Below the pieces are notes generated by a model. The model had not been told where the DNA came from. It searched no databases and saw only the letters and a list, made by a program, of their open reading frames with translations. The translations under genes and the position numbers were made by a program. From Paludisphaera mucosa (lineage in GTDB: Bacteria > Planctomycetota > Planctomycetia > Isosphaerales > Isosphaeraceae): a stretch of DNA of 64,000 nucleotides. Every line of letters starts with the position of its first letter. Positions within the stretch are counted from its first letter, which is position 1. Shown here one piece after another: positions 53,165 through 62,764 of this stretch. The stretch lies in the NCBI RefSeq assembly GCF_029589435.1, contig NZ_JARRAG010000005.1, positions 1 through 64,000 of the forward strand, given 5' to 3'.

Positions 53165-54643
53165 ATGAATCTCCTGAACCTACTCCGAGGCGGGAAGCGA
53201 AGCATCCGACCGTCGGCCCGTCGTCGGACGCTTTTCGCCGGCCGCGTCCTGGAGGGCCTGGAAGATCGTCGACTGCTGGCGACCTATGCGACCTCGTCCG
53301 GCCTGAGACTCGCCCTCGCAGACGGTCCGACGCCGAGATCCGAGGCGGTCGTCGAGAATACAGACGCCAGGGTGCCGGCCGGTTGGCTCGCGCCCTCCGA
53401 CGGCCTCCCTCCCCTGCGACCCCTCTTGCCCCGAAACGGCGATGCGAGGCCTTTTCCGTCGCGGGGCGTCGGCGAGGGTGCCTATGGGCCCAGAACTTCA
53501 GTCCGCATTGCAATACCCACGCCGACTCCCCCGAGGCCGACTCCCACGCCGACTCCCCCGAGGCCGACTCCCACGCCGACTCCCCCGAGGCCGACTCCCA
53601 CGCCGACGGGTTTGGAGACCTATGAAGCGGGAGACCTGAACATCTCGGTCGACATCGGCGACGTCAACGCGGACGGCAAGCCGGACGTACTGGTGTCGAA
53701 TCACAATAACGACGGTGAGCCGTCGCTCAACATCCTGCTGAACAAGGGGGATGGCACGTTACTGCCGAAGGTCGGGTACGACGGCGGCCTTCATGCCGAC
53801 CAGGCGAAGCTGGCGGACATGGACGGCGACGGGAAGCTCGACGTCGTGGCGATGAACTGGGGAGGCCAGGTGAGCGTCCTGAAGGGCCGCGGCGACGGCA
53901 CCTTCGCGCCCCGGGCCGCCTATCCGAGCGGCGGTGAATCGCAGACCGGGATGGCGGTCGTCGACCTCAACGGGGATGGCAGGCTGGATGTGGCCACGTC
54001 CCAGTATTATACGGGATATGTCAACGTATTGCTGAACGACGGGGATGGAACTTTGAGGCCTGTTGTCAGCCGTCGGACGACCTCGGGCGTCTTCTGGGTC
54101 GCGGCGGCCGACGTGGACTCGGACGGGAAGGCCGACCTGATCTCGGCGACCTGGGACTCGCGCGAGGGCAACGTGTTCCTGAACCGCGGGGACGGCGAGT
54201 TCGCCGCCCCGACGACGTTCGGCCTCGGCTACAACGTCACGCACCTGGCCGTCGGCGACCTCGACCGGGACGGAAAGGCCGACCTGGTCGCCTCGAACAC
54301 GGGCGACGGGACGATCGGCGTGCTGCTGGGCCGGGGCGACGGGACGTTCGCCCCCCAGAAGACGTATGCGGCGCCGGGCGTCGGCAACGCGGCCGTCGCC
54401 GACCTCGACCGCGACGGCGTGCCGGACGTGGTCGCGACCGACTTCGGCGACGGGGCGATCAGCCTCTTCCGGGGGGTCGGCGACGGGACGTTCGGGGCCC
54501 GCCGGGCGATCGCGATGGGGGCGGGCCCGGCCGGGGTCGCCGTCGGCGACCTGGACGGCGACGGCCTGGCCGACGTCGTGACGGCCAACCGGAACGACCG
54601 ACGCATAAGCATCTTGAGGGGCAGGTTTCGACCGGGTTCGTGA
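53165..54643 (+). CDS. FG-GAP/VCBS repeat surface protein
   Basis: 492 aa. The N-terminus has a basic stretch followed by LEGLEDRRLLATY, the planctomycete export/sorting motif. A Pro/Thr linker encoded by 27-bp DNA repeats follows (TPTPPRP units, about residues 116-148). The rest is a beta-propeller-like row of about seven FG-GAP/VCBS repeats with Asp-rich calcium loops (DVNADGKPDVL, DMDGDGKLDVV, DLNGDGRLDVA, DVDSDGKADLI, DLDRDGKADLV, DLDRDGVPDVV, DLDGDGLADVV). Expected to be exported and to bind ligands or carbohydrates; integrin-like fold. Partner unknown. Confidence 0.88.
   Translation: MNLLNLLRGGKRSIRPSARRRTLFAGRVLEGLEDRRLLATYATSSGLRLALADGPTPRSEAVVENTDARVPAGWLAPSDGLPPLRPLLPRNGDARPFPSRGVGEGAYGPRTSVRIAIPTPTPPRPTPTPTPPRPTPTPTPPRPTPTPTGLETYEAGDLNISVDIGDVNADGKPDVLVSNHNNDGEPSLNILLNKGDGTLLPKVGYDGGLHADQAKLADMDGDGKLDVVAMNWGGQVSVLKGRGDGTFAPRAAYPSGGESQTGMAVVDLNGDGRLDVATSQYYTGYVNVLLNDGDGTLRPVVSRRTTSGVFWVAAADVDSDGKADLISATWDSREGNVFLNRGDGEFAAPTTFGLGYNVTHLAVGDLDRDGKADLVASNTGDGTIGVLLGRGDGTFAPQKTYAAPGVGNAAVADLDRDGVPDVVATDFGDGAISLFRGVGDGTFGARRAIAMGAGPAGVAVGDLDGDGLADVVTANRNDRRISILRGRFRPGS
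53516..53607 (+). repeat. 27-bp tandem repeat, about 3.4 copies
   Basis: Units at 53516-53542, 53543-53569 and 53570-53596, then a partial unit to 53607. The three full units are identical. Each encodes nine residues of the Pro/Thr linker, so copy-number change stays in frame. Confidence 0.85.
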
Positions 54644-55422
54644 TCCGAGCCGATGCGACGTGGAGGTGCAAGGGCGGCCCCGGGGTCGCCCTTCTTCATG
54701 CCCCGCCTTCCGAGATCACCTTCGGCAGATACGGGTCGCCTGGCCGTTCGAAAGCGCGGGAAGGTCGGTCCGGCGGCCGGCTCGACGAGCCGCCGTCGCA
54801 TCCGCTGGGACGATCGGCCTGGGGGCGTTGCAGGCGGCCGTCCATCGAACAGGCCCCCTACTCCGTCCAAGCCGAACCTAGGTGCCATTATCGGACGCAG
54901 TAAGGACCCGACTCAAAGGACTTGGCTTAACGAGACGACACGGCGGCCGCCCGGGCTTCCGCCCTGAATCGAATCCTCGCCACAGGTTCAGTTTGCGTAA
55001 CGGCGTTCTGGGTTCGACCCTTATAAGTCGGCGGGCGACTCTTCCGGATCGGCGCGGGAGCTGTCGACGGCGTCGCCTGATGAGTCCCTTCGGCCATCGC
55101 CTTTAGGAGGCTCAGGGCGGACGCCGAGCCGACCGACTTAACGATCGTGAACTCGGCGATCGACCCGATGACCTGGTTGAACGTCGAAGCCGGCTCCGTA
55201 AGCCGTGGTTCGGACTTCGCGCCGGACTTGACGGCTCGGCCGTCGCGTAGGGGTGCATTTAGTTGGCGAAAGCCCGCGGCATTCCAGGGAGCCGACGCCG
55301 CCGCTGCCGACAGCCTTCGACGCATAACGACCGACGGCGTCGGTGATTGGACGACGCCCGCCGGGCCGCGTCGTCATCACCGTAGCAAGCCGCGCCTAAA
55401 TGGCCGCAAGGTCCATCACGGG
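54644..55422. other. 779-bp spacer between convergent genes
   Basis: Between the stop of the FG-GAP protein and the stop of the giant repeat protein. Short frames exist (for example minus strand 55325-54927) but I find no recognisable domain, start or ribosome binding site. I see nothing else in it. Confidence 0.4.
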
Positions 55423-58400
55423 TCAACGACGGCGGAGGATCGACGGGCGGCGATTCGCTCCGGCGAGGATGCCGCCGTCGAAGGCCGCGGCGTAGCCGAT
55501 CGACGGGACGGCGATCCGGAACCGTCGCTGGAGTCGGAGGCGGCTGTTGAACGACAGGGTGACCGAGCGGGTCGCGGGGTCGTAAGTCGCGGCGCGGACC
55601 GGGATCCGCACGCCGACGCCGCGAGGCCCGATCGGGCCGGTCACGACGTATCGGTCCGGATTCGAGGCGACGGAGGTGTCGACGTCGCCGCTGAATGTCA
55701 AGACGAGGGTCGTCGGTTGGGCGTGGAAGCCGTATCGGAGGAGGTTGACGACGGACGGGATCAGCGGGGCGTTCGGCTGGATGACCGTCGACACCGATCC
55801 CGAGGCGCTCTGCGCGACGTCGGCGTTCCCGGAAAACACCGCCCGGAAGTCGTGGACGCCGGGTGCGAGGTCGGCGAGCGACAGGCTCGCCGCGCCGCCG
55901 ACCAGCGGCGCGGAGCCGATCAAGACGTCGCCGTCGTAGAAGAACACCGTCCCGGTCAGGTCGACCGCGCCGGGAGACGTCGCGACGATCGACGAGGTGA
56001 GGGTCGCCGATCGCCCTGAGACCGCGACCGTCAGCGACGAGGCGGTCGTCGCCGGGGCCACGACGACGGCGACCGGAGCGTTCGAAGTCGCGGAGGAAAA
56101 GTTTGCATCTCCGGAATAGACGGCTCGGATCAGGTGGTTCCCGGCCCTCAGGGAACTCGTCGTGAACGACGCGAAGCCGGAGCTCGCGCCCGCCGATCCA
56201 GCGTCCAGGCCGGCGAGGCGTAGCTGCCCGATGGGCGCGGAGCCGAGAAAGACCTCGCCGTCGTAGAAGGCGACGGTCCCGGTCATCAGGGTCACGCCGT
56301 CGGACGGCGCCGCGAAGGCGGCCGTCAGCGTCACGTCCTGGCCGAAGAAGACCTGCGACGGCGAGGCCGAGATCTCGCCGGAGGCGGTTGTCGACCTCTC
56401 GACGACCACGACGACGGGACCGGACGTGGTCGGAGCGAACAGGGCGTCGCCGCTGTAGCTGGCGGTGAGCGTCGCGGCGCCGACCGCGAGACCGGCCGGG
56501 ATGGTATAGACGGCGACGCCGTTCGGGCCGATCGGGACCTCGGCCAGGATGGTCTCGCCGATGCGGAAGACGACGGTCCCCGTCGGAATCGGCCCTGGTC
56601 CTTCACGCGAGATCGTCGCGGCGACGGTGATCGGTCCGCCGAAGACGGCGGGGTCGGGGGACGCGACGACGCTCGCGGACGTGGCGGTTTTCACGGAGAC
56701 GTCGACCACGATCGCCCCGAGGTCGGCGACGGCGGCGATCGCGTTTCCGGCCAGGTCTTTCACGCCGCCGGCGACCACCGAGATCACATACTCGCCCTGG
56801 AAGCTCCCGGCCCAGGTGGCCGCGGGGGCGGCGACGGTGTAGGTGACGACGTCGCCGACGACCGTGAAGCCGGTCACCGTCGCGCCGTTGCCCACCGTGA
56901 TGTTCCCGACCCCGAAGGTCGAAGGGTCGATCCCCGAGGCCCCGCCGCCGTAGGCGATTCTCACTGTCGTCGTCGACGCCTCGCCCGCCGCGGCGTTGAC
57001 CGGAGGTGCGGCCGTCAGAGTCGCCGTCGGGAGGGCCGTGGCGACGAGGAACGATCCGAGGTCGGCGACGGCTGCGATCGCGTTTCCGGCCAGGTCCTTC
57101 ACGCCGCCGGCGACCACCGAGATCACATACTCGCCCTGGAAGCTCCCGGCCCAGGTGGCCGCGGGGGCGGCGACGGTGTAGGTGACGACGTCGCCGACGA
57201 CCGTGAAGCCGGTCACCGTCGCGCCGTTGCCCACCGTGATGTTCCCGACCCCGAAGGTCGAAGGGTCGATCCCCGAGGCGCCGCCGTTGTAAGTGACGGA
57301 GATCATCGTGTTCGAGGAACCTCCGCTCGCGTTGTCGACGGTCGGGGCGCTCGCGAGGGTCGCCGTGGGCAGGGCCGTGGCGACGAAGAACGAGCCGAGG
57401 TCGGCGACGGCGGCGATCGGGTTGCCGGCCAGGTCCTTCACGCCGCCGGCGACCACCGAGACCGTGTAAACGCCCTGCGCGCTGGCGGCCCAGGTGGCCG
57501 AAGGCGCGGCGACGGTGTACGTCACCACGCCGCCCGCGACCGCGAACCCGGTCACCGTCGCGCCGTTGCCCACCGTGATGTTCCCGACCCCGATCGAGGC
57601 CGGGTCGATCCCCGCGGTCGCGTCGGAATAGGTGACGGCGACCGTCGTCGTCGACGCCCCGGCCGCCGCGTTCGTGACCGTCGGGGCGGCGGTCAGCGAC
57701 GCCGTCGGCGCCACCGTGTCGACGAGGAACGACCCGAGGGAGGCGGCGGCGATCGCGTTGCCCACCATATCCGTCACGCTACCCGCCACGACCGAAATCG
57801 CGTAGGGGCCCTGGACGCTGGCGGCCCAGGTGGGGAATGGCGCAGAGACGGAGTAGGTGACGACGTTCCCCGAAACCGAGTATCCGATGACGGTCGCGCC
57901 GTTGCCGACCGTGATGTTTCCGACGCCGAAGCTTGCGGGATCGAGGCCGACCGCACCGCTGCCGTAGGCGACGCTGACCGAGGTCGAGAATCCCGAGGCG
58001 TCGGCGGCGTTGACAGTCGGTGCGCTCGCGAGTGTCGCCGTGGGCAGGGCCGTGGCGACGAAGAACGAGCCGAGGTCGGCGACGGCGGCGATCGGGTTGC
58101 CGGCCAGGTCCTTCACGCCGCCGGCGACCACCGAGACCGTGTAAACGCCCTGCGCGCTGGCGGCCCAGGTGGCCGAAGGCGCGGCGACGGTGTACGTCAC
58201 CACGCCGCCCGCGACCGCGAACCCGGTCACCGTCGCGCCGTTGCCCACCGTGATGTTCCCGACCCCGATCGAGGCCGGGTCGATCCCCGCGGTCGCGTCG
58301 GAATAGGTGACGGCGACCGTCGTCGTCGACGCCCCGGCCGCCGCGTTCGTGACCGTCGGGGCGGCGGTCAGCGACGCCGTCGGCGCCACCGTGTCGACGA

Positions 58401-61239
58401 GGAACGACCCGAGGGAGGCGGCGGCGATCGCGTTGCCCACCATATCCGTCACGCTACCCGCCACGACCGAGACGGTGTAGGTGCCTTGAGCACCGGCGGC
58501 CCAGGTGGCCGTGGGGGCGGCGACGGTGTAGGTGACGACGTCGCCGACGACCGTGAAGCCGGTCACCGTCGCGCCGTTGCCCACGATGATGTTCCCGACC
58601 CCGAAGGTCGAAGGGTCGACCCCGGAGGCTCCGCCGTCGTAGGCGACGCTGAGCGGCGTGGTAGCAAGAGCGCCGGAGGCGGCGTTGACCGGCGGCACGT
58701 TCGCTAGGACGGCGGTTGGGAGGGTCGTGTCGACGAGGAACGAGCCGAGGTCGGCGACGGCGGCGATCGGGTTGCCGGCCAGGTCCTTCACGCCGCCGGC
58801 GACCACCGAGACCGTGTAAACGCCCTGCGCGCTGGCGGCCCAGGTGGCCGAAGGCGCGGCGACGGTGTACGTCACCACGCCGCCCGCGACCGCGAACCCG
58901 GTCACCGTCGCGCCGTTGCCCACCGTGATGTTCCCGACCCCGATCGAGGCCGGGTCGATCCCCGCGGTCGCGTCGGAATAGGTGACGGCGATGCTGGTGG
59001 TGGCCAGGCCGGAGGACATGGCGTCGACCGCCAGGGCGGATGTGAGGGTCGCCGTCGGTGGAACGGTGTCGACGAGGAACGAGCCGAGGTCGGCGACGGC
59101 TGCGATCGGGTTGCCGGCCAGGTCTTTCACGCCCCCAGCGACCACCGAGATCACATACTCGCCCTGGAAGCTCCCGGCCCAGGTGGCCGCGGGGGCGGTG
59201 ACGGTGTAGGTGACGACGTCGCCGGAGACGCTGAATCCCGTGACGGTGGCACCGTTGCCGACCGTGATGTTCCCGAGCCCGAAGGTCGCCGCGTCGATCC
59301 CGCTGCCCGAGTTATCGGTGTAGGTGACGACGACGTTGGTCGTTACGGCGGCCGCACCCGCGACGTTGATCGTCGTCGCGGCGTCGAGCGTCGCGGAAGG
59401 GAGGAGGAGGATCTGGAAGGCGCCGACGTCGGACGCGCTGGCGGGACGCACGACGCCCCGCTGGTCTACGGTCGGGATCGTGATCCCGAAGACGACCGAC
59501 CCACCTGAAAGTCCGGCAGTCGCGGTTTGCATGAGCAGGGCGACGGTCGGGGTCGGACCGTCGTTGTCGGCGAGGCCGGCCGGATCAAGGTCGACGGTGG
59601 ACGTGTCGTCGACGCCGCCCGTCGCGAAGGCCCCGGTCACGCCGTAGACGATGTTCGTATACGCCGCGCCGTCGAGGGAGGCCGTCGCCGTATTCGTGTT
59701 CGACCCGCCGCTCCCGATGCTCTTCGCCGAAGCGTCGAGCGTGAGGATGAGGTTATTCTGGGCGCCCCCCTCGCTGACGAGGATCGAGTTGGCCAGCTCG
59801 ACGCTCGCGGACACGGGGCCTCCCTTGGTGAACGCTGCGCCCGACCGCCACTCTCGCCCGAAAGTGAGGCTGTAGACGTCCAGGCCGTTGGAGACGACGG
59901 CCGACTGCGCGCCGCCGGTCCCCGAGACCGTCGTGTTCAGGGCGAAGGTGGCGTTGACGAGGACGACCGAGCCGTTGAGGTTGAAGACGCCGCCGCCGAA
60001 CCCGCCGCCGGCCTGGGCCTGCTTGGCCGAGTTCCCGCCCGTCGCGTAATTGCCGGCGATCGTGGAGTTGACGATGGTCAGGTCGCCGGTGAAGTTGAAG
60101 ATGGCCCCACCCATGCCGCCGCCGCCGCCGCCGCCGCCGTTGCCGAGCGCCTGGCTTCCGCTCGCCCCCGCTCCCCATCCGCCCTCCCGACCGCCGGCGG
60201 AGGGGTTGCTGGCGCCGCCGCCGCCGCCGAAGCCTCCGTCTCCGCCCGAACCACCGCCGCCGAACACGGCGTTTCCGCCGCCGCCGCCGCCGAACCCTCC
60301 GCCCGCTCCTTCACCGTTTCCGCCGCCGCCGCCGCCGACGCCGCCGCCGCCCGCGCCCATGATCGTGGAGATGCCTCCCTGGCCGAACGAACCGCCGGGG
60401 TCGGAGCCTAACCCCGACGACGCGCCGCCGCCGCCATCGCCCCCGACCGCCCCGCTTCCGGCTCCGCCGAGATTGCCGCTGCCGCCGCCCGGCCCGGCCC
60501 CCCCGGGGTCGCTGGCGTTGAATCCGCCGCCGCCGCCGTTGGCTGAAAAATTGCCCTCTCCCCCGGCTCCTCCGACCGCTCCCGGCGCCGTCCCGCCGAA
60601 TCCGCCGCCCGCGCCCCCGGTTGCATCTTCACCGATGCCGCCGCCGCCGCTGCCCGATCCGACGTTGGTGCCGCCGCCGACGGCGCCGCCGCCGGCGATG
60701 GTGACGCCGTTTAGATTCACGGCGCCCATGTTGAAGATCGCGCCTCCCGCGCCCATGCCGCCGCCGCCGTTTCCGGCGTCGCCGCCCTTCGCGAGGCCGT
60801 TGGAGAGAGTCAGGTTGCTGAGGTTCAAGGTTCCGAACGCGACGCCGCTCTGGGCGGCCGCGACGTAGAAGAATCGGAAGTCCGGAGTCCCGACCGCGCC
60901 GCTCCGTTGCAGGAGGGCGCCGCTGATCGGGTCGCCGTTGATCGTCAGGTCACCGACGATCGCCGGGAGCGCGTTCGGGCCGTACCAGTAGTTGTCGGCC
61001 TGGGTGAAGGTGTATGTGCCCGACAGGTTGATCGTATCGGCCGGATCGACGTTGGCGTTCGCCGTCTCGACCGCCGTCACAAGGTCCGAGACGAGCCCGC
61101 TGGATACGTTGAAGACGGCCGGCACGGTGCGGTCTTCCAGGTGCTCGATCGAACACTTGCGGCTGCGGGCCTTGGAACGCGCGGCCTGGCGGCCCTTGCG
61201 AAGTGACGGGAACCCGCGATATCGATTGCTGCCGGACAT
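55423..61239 (-). CDS. giant exported repeat protein
   Basis: 1,938 aa from ATG 61239 (AGGAGCG upstream). The N-terminus holds the planctomycete motif CSIEHLEDRTVPAVFNV. A glycine-rich parallel-beta-helix-like region (about 170-370, many GGGG and GAGGG runs) follows. Then come eight repeats of about 112 residues (each with ITVGNGATVTGF, VVTYTV and SVVAGGVKDLAGN). Three Ig-like domains of the Big_3/YDG type follow (TGTVVFRIGE, TGTVAFYDGE, TGTVFFYDGD, each with Y/FSGDA). A C-terminal domain ends ANRRPSILRRR. Repeats 4 and 6 are identical in sequence. It is probably a surface adhesin or S-layer-like stalk. Function is inferred from architecture. Confidence 0.88.
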   Translation of the reverse strand: MSGSNRYRGFPSLRKGRQAARSKARSRKCSIEHLEDRTVPAVFNVSSGLVSDLVTAVETANANVDPADTINLSGTYTFTQADNYWYGPNALPAIVGDLTINGDPISGALLQRSGAVGTPDFRFFYVAAAQSGVAFGTLNLSNLTLSNGLAKGGDAGNGGGGMGAGGAIFNMGAVNLNGVTIAGGGAVGGGTNVGSGSGGGGIGEDATGGAGGGFGGTAPGAVGGAGGEGNFSANGGGGGFNASDPGGAGPGGGSGNLGGAGSGAVGGDGGGGASSGLGSDPGGSFGQGGISTIMGAGGGGVGGGGGGNGEGAGGGFGGGGGGNAVFGGGGSGGDGGFGGGGGASNPSAGGREGGWGAGASGSQALGNGGGGGGGGMGGAIFNFTGDLTIVNSTIAGNYATGGNSAKQAQAGGGFGGGVFNLNGSVVLVNATFALNTTVSGTGGAQSAVVSNGLDVYSLTFGREWRSGAAFTKGGPVSASVELANSILVSEGGAQNNLILTLDASAKSIGSGGSNTNTATASLDGAAYTNIVYGVTGAFATGGVDDTSTVDLDPAGLADNDGPTPTVALLMQTATAGLSGGSVVFGITIPTVDQRGVVRPASASDVGAFQILLLPSATLDAATTINVAGAAAVTTNVVVTYTDNSGSGIDAATFGLGNITVGNGATVTGFSVSGDVVTYTVTAPAATWAGSFQGEYVISVVAGGVKDLAGNPIAAVADLGSFLVDTVPPTATLTSALAVDAMSSGLATTSIAVTYSDATAGIDPASIGVGNITVGNGATVTGFAVAGGVVTYTVAAPSATWAASAQGVYTVSVVAGGVKDLAGNPIAAVADLGSFLVDTTLPTAVLANVPPVNAASGALATTPLSVAYDGGASGVDPSTFGVGNIIVGNGATVTGFTVVGDVVTYTVAAPTATWAAGAQGTYTVSVVAGSVTDMVGNAIAAASLGSFLVDTVAPTASLTAAPTVTNAAAGASTTTVAVTYSDATAGIDPASIGVGNITVGNGATVTGFAVAGGVVTYTVAAPSATWAASAQGVYTVSVVAGGVKDLAGNPIAAVADLGSFFVATALPTATLASAPTVNAADASGFSTSVSVAYGSGAVGLDPASFGVGNITVGNGATVIGYSVSGNVVTYSVSAPFPTWAASVQGPYAISVVAGSVTDMVGNAIAAASLGSFLVDTVAPTASLTAAPTVTNAAAGASTTTVAVTYSDATAGIDPASIGVGNITVGNGATVTGFAVAGGVVTYTVAAPSATWAASAQGVYTVSVVAGGVKDLAGNPIAAVADLGSFFVATALPTATLASAPTVDNASGGSSNTMISVTYNGGASGIDPSTFGVGNITVGNGATVTGFTVVGDVVTYTVAAPAATWAGSFQGEYVISVVAGGVKDLAGNAIAAVADLGSFLVATALPTATLTAAPPVNAAAGEASTTTVRIAYGGGASGIDPSTFGVGNITVGNGATVTGFTVVGDVVTYTVAAPAATWAGSFQGEYVISVVAGGVKDLAGNAIAAVADLGAIVVDVSVKTATSASVVASPDPAVFGGPITVAATISREGPGPIPTGTVVFRIGETILAEVPIGPNGVAVYTIPAGLAVGAATLTASYSGDALFAPTTSGPVVVVVERSTTASGEISASPSQVFFGQDVTLTAAFAAPSDGVTLMTGTVAFYDGEVFLGSAPIGQLRLAGLDAGSAGASSGFASFTTSSLRAGNHLIRAVYSGDANFSSATSNAPVAVVVAPATTASSLTVAVSGRSATLTSSIVATSPGAVDLTGTVFFYDGDVLIGSAPLVGGAASLSLADLAPGVHDFRAVFSGNADVAQSASGSVSTVIQPNAPLIPSVVNLLRYGFHAQPTTLVLTFSGDVDTSVASNPDRYVVTGPIGPRGVGVRIPVRAATYDPATRSVTLSFNSRLRLQRRFRIAVPSIGYAAAFDGGILAGANRRPSILRRR
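57359..58470 (-). repeat. two identical 437-bp blocks inside the giant protein gene
   Basis: Bases 57359-57795 and 58034-58470 appear identical on visual comparison, 675 bp apart (225 codons, two protein repeats). Partial matches continue at about 58740-58980. Recent gene conversion or duplication is implied. Confidence 0.75.
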
Positions 61240-61657
61240 GTTGTTCACGCTCCTCGAGCTTGATTGCGACCTGGCGACCATCGGCCCGGAGGGGCGTTGT
61301 TGCGGAGGGTTCGCGGCGGCCCTCGGGCGATTTAGCCGCCGAGAGGACAGCCTAAGATGGCTTTTAGGAGCCCGTCGGTTTCCCACTAAATCAATATCTA
61401 ATTGGGTTTGCGACGAATCGTCGAGTTCTTTCCGGGACAACTTAATAAAGGGTACCACAAGTTAATGAAATCCGTATTAGAAAATACAAATAAATATTTA
61501 TGAATTGAGAAAGGCTGCGCGTCGACGCCGCCGCCGCCCCGCAGCTTCGGTAGCAGTGGTGAAGGCGGGCTGCGTCGTCCTTCGGACCCAGGGGGCTGTC
61601 CGAAGTCGATCTGGAGTCCTTCGCAGCAGCTCCCGACGACGGCCGCCGAGCCCGCCC

Positions 61658-61693
61658 CCGACCGACTCGGGCGGACCCGCCCGAGTCGGTCGG
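61658..61693. other. 16-bp perfect hairpin
   Basis: CCGACCGACTCGGGCG (61658-61673), loop GACC, and CGCCCGAGTCGGTCGG (61678-61693). One of the strongest perfect stems I see in the window. No T-run follows, and no adjacent gene end explains it. Confidence 0.6.
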
Positions 61694-62443
61694 CTCCGCA
61701 CCTGGAGCTACCGAAGCTCGACCTGGCGGGGTGGCGGCTCGAGCTTGTTCGGATCCGGCCTGCACGGAGTTGAGAAGTGCAGGTCGGTCCTCGCGCGGCT
61801 CAGCCGCAGTTGGGAGGCGCAGGTGACCTTGTCGGCGTGCAGCCCCGGCGTCGTCCGGCACACCGACGCACGGGGCCTGCGTCCGCGGCGGCACCCCCAA
61901 GAGCTTCGGCGGGTCGTGCAGGGCCGCATCCACGCGGCGCTGAAGACTCCCAGGCGGTATGGGCGGCGCTCGACCGGCAGCTGACCCAGGCCCGGCCTTC
62001 AAACCAATCGGTCAGGATCCGAGCGACTTGGTCACGGCGTCCGACGTCGAGCTCGGGGCCGGCCCCGCCTGGGAACACGGCGTCGGCGCCATGGCCGGGG
62101 AGATCTCGGTGCCGGTCTCGCACGGCCTGGGGACGTTAGCCGAGGCGGGCGGCGATGCATGGTCGCGATCAGCCGGCATGCGAGCCGAGGCCAAGTCGTG
62201 GCCTCCGCCACGCAAACTCGAGCCCATAGGCCTCCCCACCAACGGACCCGATTACCCGGGCCGTCCGGCTCGTTGGCCTCCTGGTCGCCTGCCTCAAGCG
62301 ACCTGGAGTCGTGTTCCTCGTCGGCGTCGGCTCGACGGGGTCTTCAAGCCGTGGGAGTCGAGAGGTCGACTATTCAGGCCCCATGCCAACGCCGATCCCG
62401 GCCAGCCACTCACGACCCTCGTCGTCAGGACACTTTTCCAAGT

Positions 62444-62470
62444 GCGAGAATAACCCCCATTATCAGACCC
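62444..62470. other. dif-like site E
   Basis: On the minus strand: GGGTCTGATAA (complement of 62460-62470), TGGGGG, then TTATTCTCGC. Left arm identical to site D, core differs by one base, right arm diverges after TTAT. Orientation is opposite to D. Confidence 0.4.
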
Positions 62471-62764
62471 ACCGACGATGGCGGGGGTGGAGTAGACTCG
62501 CGACGCCGTGAAGGCGCTCACCCGATCTCGGAAGGCGATCGAGGCTCGGAAGACGGGCATCACGAGCACGGCCGGGGAGCTCACTCCGACCTGCCGACGA
62601 TACGATCCCAGGAGCGACGAATACCGCGGACTGCTGCGGGCGTACCTCGAGTTCCAGACGAGGCCGATCCCCGCCCCGGATTCTCCATGCCCGGAAGAAT
62701 TACAGGACGGCGAGGATCGACGAGCCGCCTGCCTGGGGCGAATCCGTCGGCTGCGGCTATTTCG

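Larger units (their letters stand above)
61240..62764. other. 1.5-kb gene-poor stretch
   Basis: No convincing gene. It starts with an AT-rich stretch (61450-61505) probably holding the promoter of the giant protein, then a high-GC part with a strong hairpin (61658-61693) and dif-like site E (62444-62470). Short plus-strand frames (such as LELPKLDLAGWRLELVRIR near 61700) may be relics of a transposase or other gene but cannot be assigned. Confidence 0.45.

Noticed and set aside
53130-53165. tRNA-like GACTCGAACCCTGAACCCC
   Set aside because: No cloverleaf can be formed around it; chance similarity to a T-arm.
53516-53607. CRISPR or iteron array
   Set aside because: 27-bp units are contiguous without spacers and encode a Pro/Thr linker.
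57359-58970. Possible CRISPR-like direct repeats
   Set aside because: The units are about 336 bp and code for protein repeats; no short repeat/spacer pattern.
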